This document shows, in pieces, positions 37,037 to 44,696 of a DNA stretch of 64,000 nt. The DNA is from an uncultured Rubripirellula sp. Lineage in GTDB: Bacteria > Planctomycetota > Planctomycetia > Pirellulales > Pirellulaceae. The stretch's first letter is position 1, and each line of letters opens with the position of its first letter. The notes below the pieces were generated by a model. The model did no database searches and was not told the DNA's origin. It worked only from the letters and a program-made list of their open reading frames with translations. Location: the NCBI GenBank assembly GCA_938045805.1, contig CALIBL010000017.1, forward strand, positions 1-64,000. Direction: 5' to 3'. Both the position numbers and the translations under genes were made by a program.

Positions 37037-39040
37037 TTAATCAGGAATGGTGCGTTCGCTAATTTGTTTTCCGAGAAACATAACCATCCCCATGATGATA
37101 AGACTCCCAATCAGAAGACAAATCCATGGCGACACACCAAACGCCGCAGGAAGGGTCCCTGCGCCCACACATACCCCTCCGACAATCATCGCATAGGGAA
37201 ACTGCGTCTTGACATGAGACATGTGTTCACAGCCACTCGCACGACTCGACAAAACCGTGGTATCAGAAATAGGAGAACAATGGTCACCAAAGATCGCTCC
37301 CGCAAGCACTGATCCTGATGTTGCTAGAACAATCGTACTCGCGAGCGCGTCCGACTGTGCATTGTCGAGCTGAACCGCCAAGCTAACTGATACCGGAGTC
37401 AAGATGCCCATGGTGCCCCAGCTGGTTCCGGTTGCAAAAGCCATGAGAGCCGAAAGCAGGAAAACAACGGTGGGAAGTAAAGAAACCGGTAGCTGACCTG
37501 CCAGCAATCCCGTTAGATACCCACCAGTATTCAATGCATCCTTTTCGGTCATGCCAGACAAAGCCCAGGCCAACCAAAGTATCACCATTGCGGGTAACAT
37601 TTGACTTCTACCGTGCAGAGCGCCCCTGAGACAATCTTTAGCCTTGACTCCCATCGCAACATGCAATGCAAATGCACCAAACAACCCCAATGCACCTCCA
37701 ACCACCAGCGCCAAGTATGAATTACCATTTCCAAAGATCTGTCCCAACTGCTTGAGAACACTCTGATTTACCTCAAGTTTACCGTCCAACCTGAGTTGTT
37801 GAGTCCCAGTAAGGACAAGTACTATCAAGACCGATACGAGGCAAATAACTACGGGAACTATCGCAGCGAGCCAAAGTTTTGGATGGACATCTTTTATTTC
37901 CTCAACCGCTTTGCTGGAAGTCTCAGTCGCGCCCGATGAAGCATCCAACTCAGCTCGGTACATTGGTCCGAAATCTCGTTGCGAGTAAGCAATTGTGAAC
38001 ACCATCACAAGTGCCAACCACGGATAGAAGCGATAAGGGATGGAATGCAGAAATAATTCAAATGCAGTTTGCTGACTTCCCAGTCCAGCACTCATGAGAC
38101 CGTCAGCAAGATAACTAATTTCGATTGCTGTCCACGTGCTGATCAATGCAATTCCAGCGACAGGCGCCGCCGTCGAATCAACAAAGTATGCGAGCTTCTC
38201 CCTTGAAATCTGGTACTGATCCGCAGTGGATCGCATCGTGCCACCAAGCAAAAGAGTATTCGCATAGTCGTCGAAGAAAACCGCCAATCCGCTTGTTGCA
38301 ATCATTCCCTGAGCAGCTCGTCTCGTCCGGATTCGTTTAGAAATCTTTTCAATCAGTGCCCCCATACTTCCACCGACCTCGAGAGTCCCAACCATTGCAG
38401 CAAGTAACAAACTAAAGACCAAAGCCTGCAAATGAGACTTAGAGAAGATCGCTTCGGTCATCGAGTCATATAAAAGAGGTACGGATGCAAAGAGACCTGC
38501 AATCGGAATGAACAAAGGTCGATCACCTATGGGATATACAGTCCACGAATCACGGCAATGGATCATTTTTGGCTCTTCGAAATTAGAGCCGATAGGAATT
38601 TCAGGATCGCCGGAATCCAAGAAAATGACGCAACCCGTTTCGCGTAATCCGTCGATGAATTCGGCTACGCTAGTTTCATTTTCGGGCTGACTATTCAGAA
38701 AGACCACGTAACCATTTTCTGTCTTCAATCCATCGCGGTATAACCCGCCGCCAGTAACTGTAACGGGTTCCGTATTTTTATCTGAAGAGTGAATCGATAA
38801 GAAAAATCGGCATCCCGAGATCCAAGGTGAAGGCGCGAGGATGCGAACTCTTACCTTGCCATCCGTATTGAGATCCGTTTGTAATTCGACGCGGCCAAAT
38901 GACAAGATGACGGCACCAACGGCTACTCCCACCGCTAAAGGCACAACCACTTTCCGGCTAATTACAGCTAAAACGATCGCTACCAGGGGCGGTATCAAAC
39001 TGAAAGACCCAAAATCCATCATGAAATCCTCGAATGCCAT
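37037..39040 (-). CDS. NhaC-type Na+/H+ antiporter with soluble insertion
   Basis: 667-aa membrane antiporter. FSLIPPLVAIVLAVISRKVV is the NhaC N-terminal pair of helices. EVGGSMGALIEKISKR, FFDDYANTLLLGGTMR (ion-site region), DSTAAPVAGIALISTWTAIE and GDHCSPISDTTVLSS in the last third are family hallmarks. Between helix 2 and the next helix (about residues 52-172) there is a beta-rich, cysteine-containing hydrophilic insert of about 120 residues (RILAPSPWISGCRFFLSIHS, GLRETGCVIFLDSGDPEIPI) where other NhaC proteins have a short loop. Its function is unknown. A soluble segment of about 50 residues after residue 380 links the halves. The LURP-one gene lies 59 bp upstream on the same strand. Confidence 0.9.
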   Translation of the reverse strand: MAFEDFMMDFGSFSLIPPLVAIVLAVISRKVVVPLAVGVAVGAVILSFGRVELQTDLNTDGKVRVRILAPSPWISGCRFFLSIHSSDKNTEPVTVTGGGLYRDGLKTENGYVVFLNSQPENETSVAEFIDGLRETGCVIFLDSGDPEIPIGSNFEEPKMIHCRDSWTVYPIGDRPLFIPIAGLFASVPLLYDSMTEAIFSKSHLQALVFSLLLAAMVGTLEVGGSMGALIEKISKRIRTRRAAQGMIATSGLAVFFDDYANTLLLGGTMRSTADQYQISREKLAYFVDSTAAPVAGIALISTWTAIEISYLADGLMSAGLGSQQTAFELFLHSIPYRFYPWLALVMVFTIAYSQRDFGPMYRAELDASSGATETSSKAVEEIKDVHPKLWLAAIVPVVICLVSVLIVLVLTGTQQLRLDGKLEVNQSVLKQLGQIFGNGNSYLALVVGGALGLFGAFALHVAMGVKAKDCLRGALHGRSQMLPAMVILWLAWALSGMTEKDALNTGGYLTGLLAGQLPVSLLPTVVFLLSALMAFATGTSWGTMGILTPVSVSLAVQLDNAQSDALASTIVLATSGSVLAGAIFGDHCSPISDTTVLSSRASGCEHMSHVKTQFPYAMIVGGVCVGAGTLPAAFGVSPWICLLIGSLIIMGMVMFLGKQISERTIPD

Positions 39041-39099
39041 TTAGCAAGCTTGTTATTGGCTGAACGCCGCGTTCCGTCGCCGAAAATCTTTTTATCTCG

Positions 39100-39684
39100 T
39101 TATCCTCGCTTACGCTCCAGTAGACCAACCATCATCACGGATAACAGCGCTCGAAGCTCATCATCCTCAGTTATCTCACCTAGTTTCTCCAACTCAAACT
39201 TGCCTTCAAGGATTGCTGGTAGTTTTTTTAGCTTTAAGACTGTTTGTCCGTCGGGTCGAGCGATCACATACGTCGGATTCAAGAGATACACGGCGATCAA
39301 ACCGAAGATAGGTATTCCGCCAAGCAAGCTCTCAACAAATTTCTTAAATGGGCTTTCCTCTCGAATGACCATCGCGACCTGATTACCCTGAAGAATTTCA
39401 TAATGAGCTGACCACAGTGATCTCATCCCGCTACGACGTACAGCCCCCCAAGATTCTCCATCTGCATCTGTGAACGAATAACTCGCAGAGAAATCGATCA
39501 CGCGGTCTGCTTCAATGTGAAATAACAAACTGGTCTGGCTTTCATCTCCATAAACCTCCACTTTCTCTCTCAGCTTAAACATCTTTTGCTTCACAAACAT
39601 CAACGACCTACCGGAAGCATCCGTGGCGGAGATCCGTTGACCGAGTGTCCATAACTTGAAACGTAGTCGAATGGGATACTGCAT
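39100..39684 (-). CDS. LURP-one-related protein
   Basis: 194-aa protein of the LURP-one/YxjI-like beta-barrel fold (tubby-like). FVKQKMFKLREKVEVYGDES is the characteristic first repeat, followed by FHIEADRVIDFSASYSFTDA, LWSAHYEILQGNQVAMVIRE and the hydrophobic helix IPIFGLIAVYLLNPTYVIAR, then a helical tail ending DELRALLSVMMVGLLERKRG. Function in bacteria is unknown; tubby-like relatives bind phosphoinositides or act as scramblases. It is the probable first gene of a two-gene unit with the NhaC antiporter. Confidence 0.75.
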   Translation of the reverse strand: MQYPIRLRFKLWTLGQRISATDASGRSLMFVKQKMFKLREKVEVYGDESQTSLLFHIEADRVIDFSASYSFTDADGESWGAVRRSGMRSLWSAHYEILQGNQVAMVIREESPFKKFVESLLGGIPIFGLIAVYLLNPTYVIARPDGQTVLKLKKLPAILEGKFELEKLGEITEDDELRALLSVMMVGLLERKRG

Positions 39685-40229
39685 GACGCTTACCTAATGG
39701 TGAGTAGATGTTATCGGTGGTGAAATTCTTCAATGTAAACCATCTTTGCAATCGGCGCAGGAGCGGGATGCTTTACCGCTTACTGAATCACTAAACATCC
39801 GCCTAGCTTAATGCGTTTTGTAATTCAGCAACCCACCAGCTTCACAATTCTGCTCCAATTCCATCTATCACAATGGGAATTGCTTAAAGAACGTTTAAGT
39901 AGAACCTAAAAACAGAGGTGAGAGCTTTGTGATAAACTCCAAAAGTGTGTTGGGTTTAGTCGCCAAAGAAACCTTTAACCCGAGCTTAGCTTTCTCAAAT
40001 GCGTTTGATTTTCCCTCGGTTTTATGGATAAAGAACATCGAAACACTTCAACGAGAATGAACATAAAACGCCATATTTTATGGGATCAAAATGATTATGG
40101 AGTAATCCAGAAAAACACAACCAGATGCTTGCTAATACTGGATTCCAGAACGTTGATCACAAACATTCGGTGGAACTAGAAAACAGAATGTTTTTGTTTG
40201 CCGCGCATTTGCTACGGATCTGCACCAAC
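39685..40229. other. Intergenic region, nothing recognised
   Basis: About 545 bp between the start of the LURP-one gene and the tRNA-Leu terminator. It is AT-rich with short frames only. I see no coding similarity, no repeat shared with the 40-42 kb region and no clear promoter. Confidence 0.5.
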
Positions 40230-40267
40230 AAAAAAACGCTGCTTCTGGATGTTTCCAAAAACAGCGT
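40230..40267 (-). terminator. Rho-independent terminator of tRNA-Leu
   Basis: On the minus strand a 14-bp stem (40267-40254 pairing with 40249-40236, two G-T pairs) closes a 4-base loop and is followed by a run of seven T. It starts 12 bases after the tRNA 3' end. Confidence 0.88.
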
Positions 40268-40278
40268 CATTTACGAGG

Positions 40279-40362
40279 TACCGGAGGTGGGACTCGAACC
40301 CACACAACCTTGCGGTCACCGGATTTTGAATCCGGCGCGTCTGCCAATTCCGCCACTCCGGC
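40279..40362 (-). tRNA. tRNA-Leu (anticodon CAA)
   Basis: 84-base class II tRNA read on the minus strand. The acceptor stem GCCGGAG pairs with CTCCGGT (terminal G-T). The anticodon stem CCGGA/TCCGG closes the loop TTCAAAA, giving anticodon CAA for UUG codons. A long variable arm and the T arm GTGGG-TTCGAGT-CCCAC follow, with discriminator A. CCA is not encoded. The 5' half is duplicated at 42022-42063. Confidence 0.96.
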
Positions 40363-40407
40363 AAAGATCAGATGTAGTATATCTAGGGCGTTTTTAATCT
40401 CAAAGAG
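40321..40407. repeat. 87-bp direct repeat, copy A (tRNA-Leu 5' half plus promoter)
   Basis: Identical at 85 of 87 positions to 42022-42108 in the same orientation, offset 1701 bp. It covers the tRNA from its 5' end through the anticodon loop to three bases into the 3' side of the anticodon stem, plus 45 bp of upstream promoter sequence. Similarity ends abruptly on both sides. Confidence 0.95.
40376..40403 (-). promoter_or_regulatory. Promoter of tRNA-Leu
   Basis: On the minus strand TTGAGA (40403-40398), a 16-bp spacer and TATACT (40381-40376) form a good sigma-70-type promoter, with a start expected about 7 bases before the tRNA 5' end. The G-rich GCCC between them resembles part of a stringent discriminator but is in the spacer. 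Confidence 0.7.
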
Positions 40408-40602
40408 GTGATCGGAAACTTTGAGTTGGTATCTGTACGGAAAATCTACGGAAAAACTCCAATGCTCCACTTTCTACCTCCGTCAAGCTGATGATGGTGG
40501 GTTACTTGACGAACTGAAAGATTCAGACCAAGAAATTCCCAATGATGACAGGCACGATGGTATCGCTCTAATTGATTCATAAGCTGCAAGGGATAAATAA
40601 GA

Positions 40603-41619
40603 ATGAAACTGAATAACTTAATGATCTTGATACCTCTTTTTTGCATGAGTATTTCGATGAGTTCACAGCAAGGTTCCGTGGAAGCTGCAGATCATGGGAA
40701 GCAATGGTCGATCGTGATTCATGGTGGAGCGGGAAGCGACTCTGAAAAATGGAATAAGGAGATGAAATCTGCTCGTGAGAAGGGAATGTCTCGTGCGCTA
40801 ACAGCAGGAAAAAAAATGTTGCAGGACGGTTCACCTGCTTTGGATGTAGTTGAGGCGGTAATCAAGATTCTTGAGGATGATGCGGCCTTCAATGCAGGGA
40901 GAGGATCAGTGCTCAATCAGGAGGGAGCTGCGGAGCTTGATGCATCCATTATGAATGGAAAAAATTTGCAGTGCGGAGCCGTAGCTGGTGTGACTAATGT
41001 TAAAAACCCAATCGCCTTGGCCAGACAGGTCATGGTGAAGACTCCGCATGTCCTTCTGGTTTCCGAAGGCGCGGAGTCCTTCGCAAAAGATATCGGTATG
41101 GAAATCGTAAAGCCTGATTACTTTCTAAGTTGGCATGATCCACGAGTCATGGAATCTACCGAGATTTCAATTGAGGAAAAGAACGATTCATTTCACTACG
41201 GGACCGTTGGTTGTGCGGTACTCGATCAGCATGGCAATTTGGCAGCTGGAACCAGCACGGGAGGCACGAGTAAGAAACTCAAAGGCCGAGTGGGTGACTC
41301 GCCGATTATCGGTGCCGGTACTTACGCAGATAACCGCTTTGCTGCTGTCTCCGGCACTGGTATTGGCGAAGAGTACATTCGCCGAGCCGCTGCGTATGAT
41401 GTGATCGCGCAAATGCGATACGCATCAAAAACACTTGATGCCGCGGTCGATGAAATGATCACGCGTCAATTGCCGGATCGCTCGGGTGGGCTCATTGCAG
41501 TTGGGCATGATGGACGAATTGTGATGCAGCACAACACTCCATCAATGACTGTCGGCGCTGCCACCAGTGAGGGTCGGTTCGAAATTCGATTCAATACTTT
41601 TTCAGAGGATCGGCGTTAG
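40603..41619 (+). CDS. Secreted isoaspartyl peptidase / L-asparaginase (Ntn hydrolase)
   Basis: 338-aa member of the plant-type asparaginase/IaaA family, which self-cleaves into two chains and removes isoaspartyl residues or asparagine amide. A signal peptide (about residues 1-28) precedes VIHGGAG. FNAGRGSVLNQEGAAELDAS is the family core. Gly200-Thr201 in HYGTVGCAVLD is the autocleavage site with Thr201 as nucleophile; TSTGG and IIGAGTYADN follow. Bacterial IaaA proteins occur with and without signal peptides. The gene is the only one between the two copies of the 87-bp tRNA-derived repeat, so it may have arrived with, or been duplicated around by, that event. No recombinase is nearby. Confidence 0.92.
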   Translation: MKLNNLMILIPLFCMSISMSSQQGSVEAADHGKQWSIVIHGGAGSDSEKWNKEMKSAREKGMSRALTAGKKMLQDGSPALDVVEAVIKILEDDAAFNAGRGSVLNQEGAAELDASIMNGKNLQCGAVAGVTNVKNPIALARQVMVKTPHVLLVSEGAESFAKDIGMEIVKPDYFLSWHDPRVMESTEISIEEKNDSFHYGTVGCAVLDQHGNLAAGTSTGGTSKKLKGRVGDSPIIGAGTYADNRFAAVSGTGIGEEYIRRAAAYDVIAQMRYASKTLDAAVDEMITRQLPDRSGGLIAVGHDGRIVMQHNTPSMTVGAATSEGRFEIRFNTFSEDRR

Positions 41620-42021
41620 ATTCCGCTGTTTCCTAATAGATTCCAGTCAATTGGGATTCATCCAATACTTGGTGAGATCAATAAAGTTGAAGGATCCCAT
41701 AGATAAATTGCGATGTGTTGCGGCAGGTCGGTTTTCGCTTCTTTGAGGACCTTAGTGGGCTAAGAAGACCTTGCTTTTCAACGGTTGCATTGCTCACCTC
41801 TTGCCTTGGTTGCCCTTCCGTTAGCTATACGCAAGAGGTCGAAGCTGTTCGTGCAGTCTTGAATCGAGCATTCAATTCCTTTCGGTTGTAGGTCTCTGTG
41901 AATGGTATGCGTTAGAGGTCAGACGTATGACTTTGATGAATTAGAAGTTGTAAGTAATTCTTATTCAACGACTCACAACGTTTGTCTTATGAAGATGTGA
42001 CAAACACAAAACTTCTAAACT
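41620..42021. other. Gene-free segment inside the repeat-bounded unit
   Basis: About 400 bp after the asparaginase stop without a supported frame in any of six. It ends in a nested inverted repeat abutting the second tRNA-half copy. No similarity to a transposase or integrase could be read. Confidence 0.5.
41941..42018. repeat. Nested inverted repeat beside repeat copy B
   Basis: An outer perfect 9-bp arm TTAGAAGTT (41941-41949) pairs with AACTTCTAA (42010-42018), and an inner perfect 7-bp arm GTTTGTC (41980-41986) pairs with GACAAAC (41999-42005). It ends 3 bp before the tRNA-derived repeat. It could be a recombination site or a hairpin; there is no T-run on the plus strand. Confidence 0.6.
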
Positions 42022-42063
42022 GGATTTTGAATCCGGCGCGTCTGCCAATTCCGCCACTCCGGC
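42022..42063 (-). pseudogene. tRNA-Leu 5'-half fragment
   Basis: 42 bases identical to the first half of tRNA-Leu(CAA), from the 5' end to the start of the 3' anticodon stem, with no 3' half, variable arm or T arm after it. A near-copy of the promoter stands upstream (TTGAGA, 16 bp, TATGCT), so it may still be transcribed into unrelated sequence. Confidence 0.85.
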
Positions 42064-42108
42064 AAAGATCAGACGTAGCATATCTAGGGCGTTTTTAATC
42101 TCAAAGAG
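42022..42108. repeat. 87-bp direct repeat, copy B
   Basis: Second copy of 40321-40407. The two differences fall in the upstream region: one changes the -10 hexamer from TATACT to TATGCT (minus strand), the other lies just downstream of it. Confidence 0.95.
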
Positions 42109-42258
42109 TTGAACAGCAAAAGAGAACGAGGTTCTTTGTGGCAAACCTGAATTATCCTATTTTTTTCATTTATCGACTCGCAGATCGAAAGAACTTGCGG
42201 CCACTATTACAAGCGATAAGGAAAAATGCTTGCTCGCAGATTATCGGTTCACCGTCCA

Positions 42259-43020
42259 TCAGGAACCGGGTAAAGCCAGTAAAAGACGATAGACGGCGAC
42301 TGCGATCATTGCACCAACACAAGGGCCGACCACGGGTATCCAGGAGTAACCCCAGTCACTGTCACGTTTTCCTGGAATCGGTAACAGCCAATGCATGATT
42401 CGGGGTGCAAGATCTCTTGCAGGGTTAATGGCGTAGCCGGTCGTACCACCAAGCGACATACCAATACCGAACACGAGTAATCCTATCGGTAACGCACCCA
42501 CTGCTCCAAGCCCCATGATCGCCGGTTGAGTGATCGTATCGTCAGCCCAAAGAATTGTCGGTTTGGACATTAAAAACACGGGTAGGACTAAAGCAAATGT
42601 CCCGAGCACCTCGCAAGAAAATGCTTGGGGAAAATTGCGAATGACGGGAGCATTTGCAAAACAACCCAATTTTGTATCTCCGTCACCTGTGAGACGAAAA
42701 TGTTCTCGGTAAAACGCAAATACCAGTAAAGCACCGAGTGCCGCCCCTAACATTTGCGCTGCGACGTAACCACAGGAATTGATAACACTGATTTCATCAC
42801 TGAGCAGCATCGCCAAAGTCACAGCTGGATTAAGATGCGCGCCACTGATCTCTTGTGTGCAACTTGCACCAAGGAACACGGCAATGCCCCAACCCGCACA
42901 TATCACCAACCATCCAGATCCATTACCGTTGGTTCGATTTAAACCAACATTTGCCACAACCCCGTTGCCGAAGAAAATCAAGATCATCGTGCCTATGAAC
43001 TCTGCCGCATAAGGATGCAT
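42259..43020 (-). CDS. glpF: Glycerol uptake facilitator (aquaglyceroporin)
   Basis: 253-aa MIP-family channel with six helices. The two pore motifs are HLNPAVTLAML (about 61-71) and GYAINPARDLAPR (about 197-209). The aspartate after the second NPA(R) and the adjacent Gly/Arg pattern mark the glycerol-conducting GlpF branch rather than water-only aquaporins. It lies 95 bp downstream of glpK on the same strand, consistent with glycerol entry followed by trapping as glycerol 3-phosphate. Confidence 0.93.
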   Translation of the reverse strand: MHPYAAEFIGTMILIFFGNGVVANVGLNRTNGNGSGWLVICAGWGIAVFLGASCTQEISGAHLNPAVTLAMLLSDEISVINSCGYVAAQMLGAALGALLVFAFYREHFRLTGDGDTKLGCFANAPVIRNFPQAFSCEVLGTFALVLPVFLMSKPTILWADDTITQPAIMGLGAVGALPIGLLVFGIGMSLGGTTGYAINPARDLAPRIMHWLLPIPGKRDSDWGYSWIPVVGPCVGAMIAVAVYRLLLALPGS

Positions 43021-43115
43021 TTTGCTTTACTCCGGTAATAAAGGCTGCTCGTCGCCGCACCTTAATTTAAATCATTAGCTTTGGGGTCATTCAGAATTTT
43101 AGCTTTCCGGTGATG

Positions 43116-44600
43116 CTAATCCCATCGCACTGCTCGCTGAACCGCCTGTGCCCATCGCTGTTTGCGTTCGAGGATCGAATCATCTGCCACCTGGGGCTCA
43201 AAAATACGATCGACTTGATACATTTCATCTAACTCTTGAGGATCAGTCCAAACATGGCTTGTCAGACCCGCTAAGAACGCGGCACCCAGCGCCGTTGCTT
43301 CCGCCACCTTCGATCGCACCACCACCGTTTGTAAAAAATCCGCTTGAATCTGCATCAGGAGATCATTTTGAGACGCACCACCGTCAACACGAAGTTCTCG
43401 GATTGGCTCGCCGGTATCTATCTCCATGGCTTTAAGCACATCGGCCACTTGAAATGCGATACCCTCAAGCGTTGCTCGTGCCAGATGCGCCTTGGTCGTA
43501 CCTCGAGTTATTCCGACTATTGTGCCGCGTGCATGCGAATCCCAATGCGGAGCACCCAGCCCCGTGAATGCCGGTACCAGATAGACACCGGCCGTGTCTC
43601 CAACACTGGACGCTAGCTGCTCCACCTCAGCCGCAGTATTGATAATCCCAAGGCCATCTCTCAGCCACTGAACTGCAGAACCTCCGCAGAAGACGCTTCC
43701 CTCCAGTGCGAAAGCCTTATCACCGCGCTGATCGCACGCCACCGTGGTGAGCAACCTCGATTTTGACATCACCGCGTCGCTACCAATATTCATTAATGCG
43801 AAGCAACCTGTTCCAAAAGTATTTTTCGCTAAACCGGGCAGATTACAATTTTGGCCAAATAAAGCCGCCTGCTGATCGCCAGCTACTCCACCAATGATTA
43901 TCGAAGAACCGAGTAGCTCTTTTCGTGTCTCGCCAAAATGGCTGCAGGAAGGCTTCACTTCCGGCATCATCGATATGGGAATCTTGAATCGACTTAACAA
44001 ATCATCATCCCAGCGACTCTCTCTCAAATTCCACAAGAGTGTCCTTGATGCATTAGTGACATCCGTCACGTGAACCGCACCGCCTGTTAGTTTCCATATG
44101 AGCCAAGAATCGATAGTCCCAAAAAGCAGGTCTCCGTTGTCCGCTTTCGACCGAGCATCCGGAACTTGGTTCAAAATCCACTCGATTTTGGTCGCACAGA
44201 AATAAGGATCTAATGTTAAACCAGTCTTTTTCGTGACTGTGTCCTCAAATCCGTCTGATCTTAGGGCATCACATCGATCACTTGTCCTTCGATCTTGCCA
44301 TACAATTGCGGGACTTACCGGCACACCCGTTTTACGGTCCCATACCACCGTGGTTTCACGTTGATTGGTAATCCCAAGTGCTGCAACCTTAGACGCTTCG
44401 AGCGAGGCATTCTTCAAGGCATCACGCGCGACACCTAATTGAGTCTGCCATATTTCCTCCGCGTCGTGCTCCACCCACCCTGGCTTAGGAAAAAACTGTT
44501 GAAATTCTCTCTGGGCGGATCCGAGAATTTTTCCAAATCGATCGAAGAGGATCGCACGCGAACTTGTGGTGCCTTGGTCCAGTGCTAAAAGAATTCCCAT
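43116..44600 (-). CDS. glpK: Glycerol kinase
   Basis: 494-aa FGGY-family kinase phosphorylating glycerol at C3. LALDQGTTSSRAILFD starts the first domain; GITNQRETTVVWDRKTG, DSWLIWKLTGG and VAGDQQAALFGQ follow, and the C-terminal FGGY signature region is ELRVDGGASQNDLLMQIQAD. Length is standard. Order is purF, glpK, glpF on the minus strand, with 96 bp between purF and glpK. No glpD or glpR is seen nearby, so glycerol 3-phosphate oxidation must be encoded elsewhere. Confidence 0.96.
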   Translation of the reverse strand: MGILLALDQGTTSSRAILFDRFGKILGSAQREFQQFFPKPGWVEHDAEEIWQTQLGVARDALKNASLEASKVAALGITNQRETTVVWDRKTGVPVSPAIVWQDRRTSDRCDALRSDGFEDTVTKKTGLTLDPYFCATKIEWILNQVPDARSKADNGDLLFGTIDSWLIWKLTGGAVHVTDVTNASRTLLWNLRESRWDDDLLSRFKIPISMMPEVKPSCSHFGETRKELLGSSIIIGGVAGDQQAALFGQNCNLPGLAKNTFGTGCFALMNIGSDAVMSKSRLLTTVACDQRGDKAFALEGSVFCGGSAVQWLRDGLGIINTAAEVEQLASSVGDTAGVYLVPAFTGLGAPHWDSHARGTIVGITRGTTKAHLARATLEGIAFQVADVLKAMEIDTGEPIRELRVDGGASQNDLLMQIQADFLQTVVVRSKVAEATALGAAFLAGLTSHVWTDPQELDEMYQVDRIFEPQVADDSILERKQRWAQAVQRAVRWD

Positions 44601-44696
44601 CTTTGTTTTCCTAAAGTACTGAGACTAAATGGTAGTAGGCCTCACGACCGAGTGTGTCGCATGAACTTTTGAGTTGAACCTTCTACGGGCAAATTA

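Noticed and set aside
40125-40397. 90-codon plus-strand frame
   Set aside because: It runs through the tRNA-Leu and its terminator on the opposite strand; not coding.
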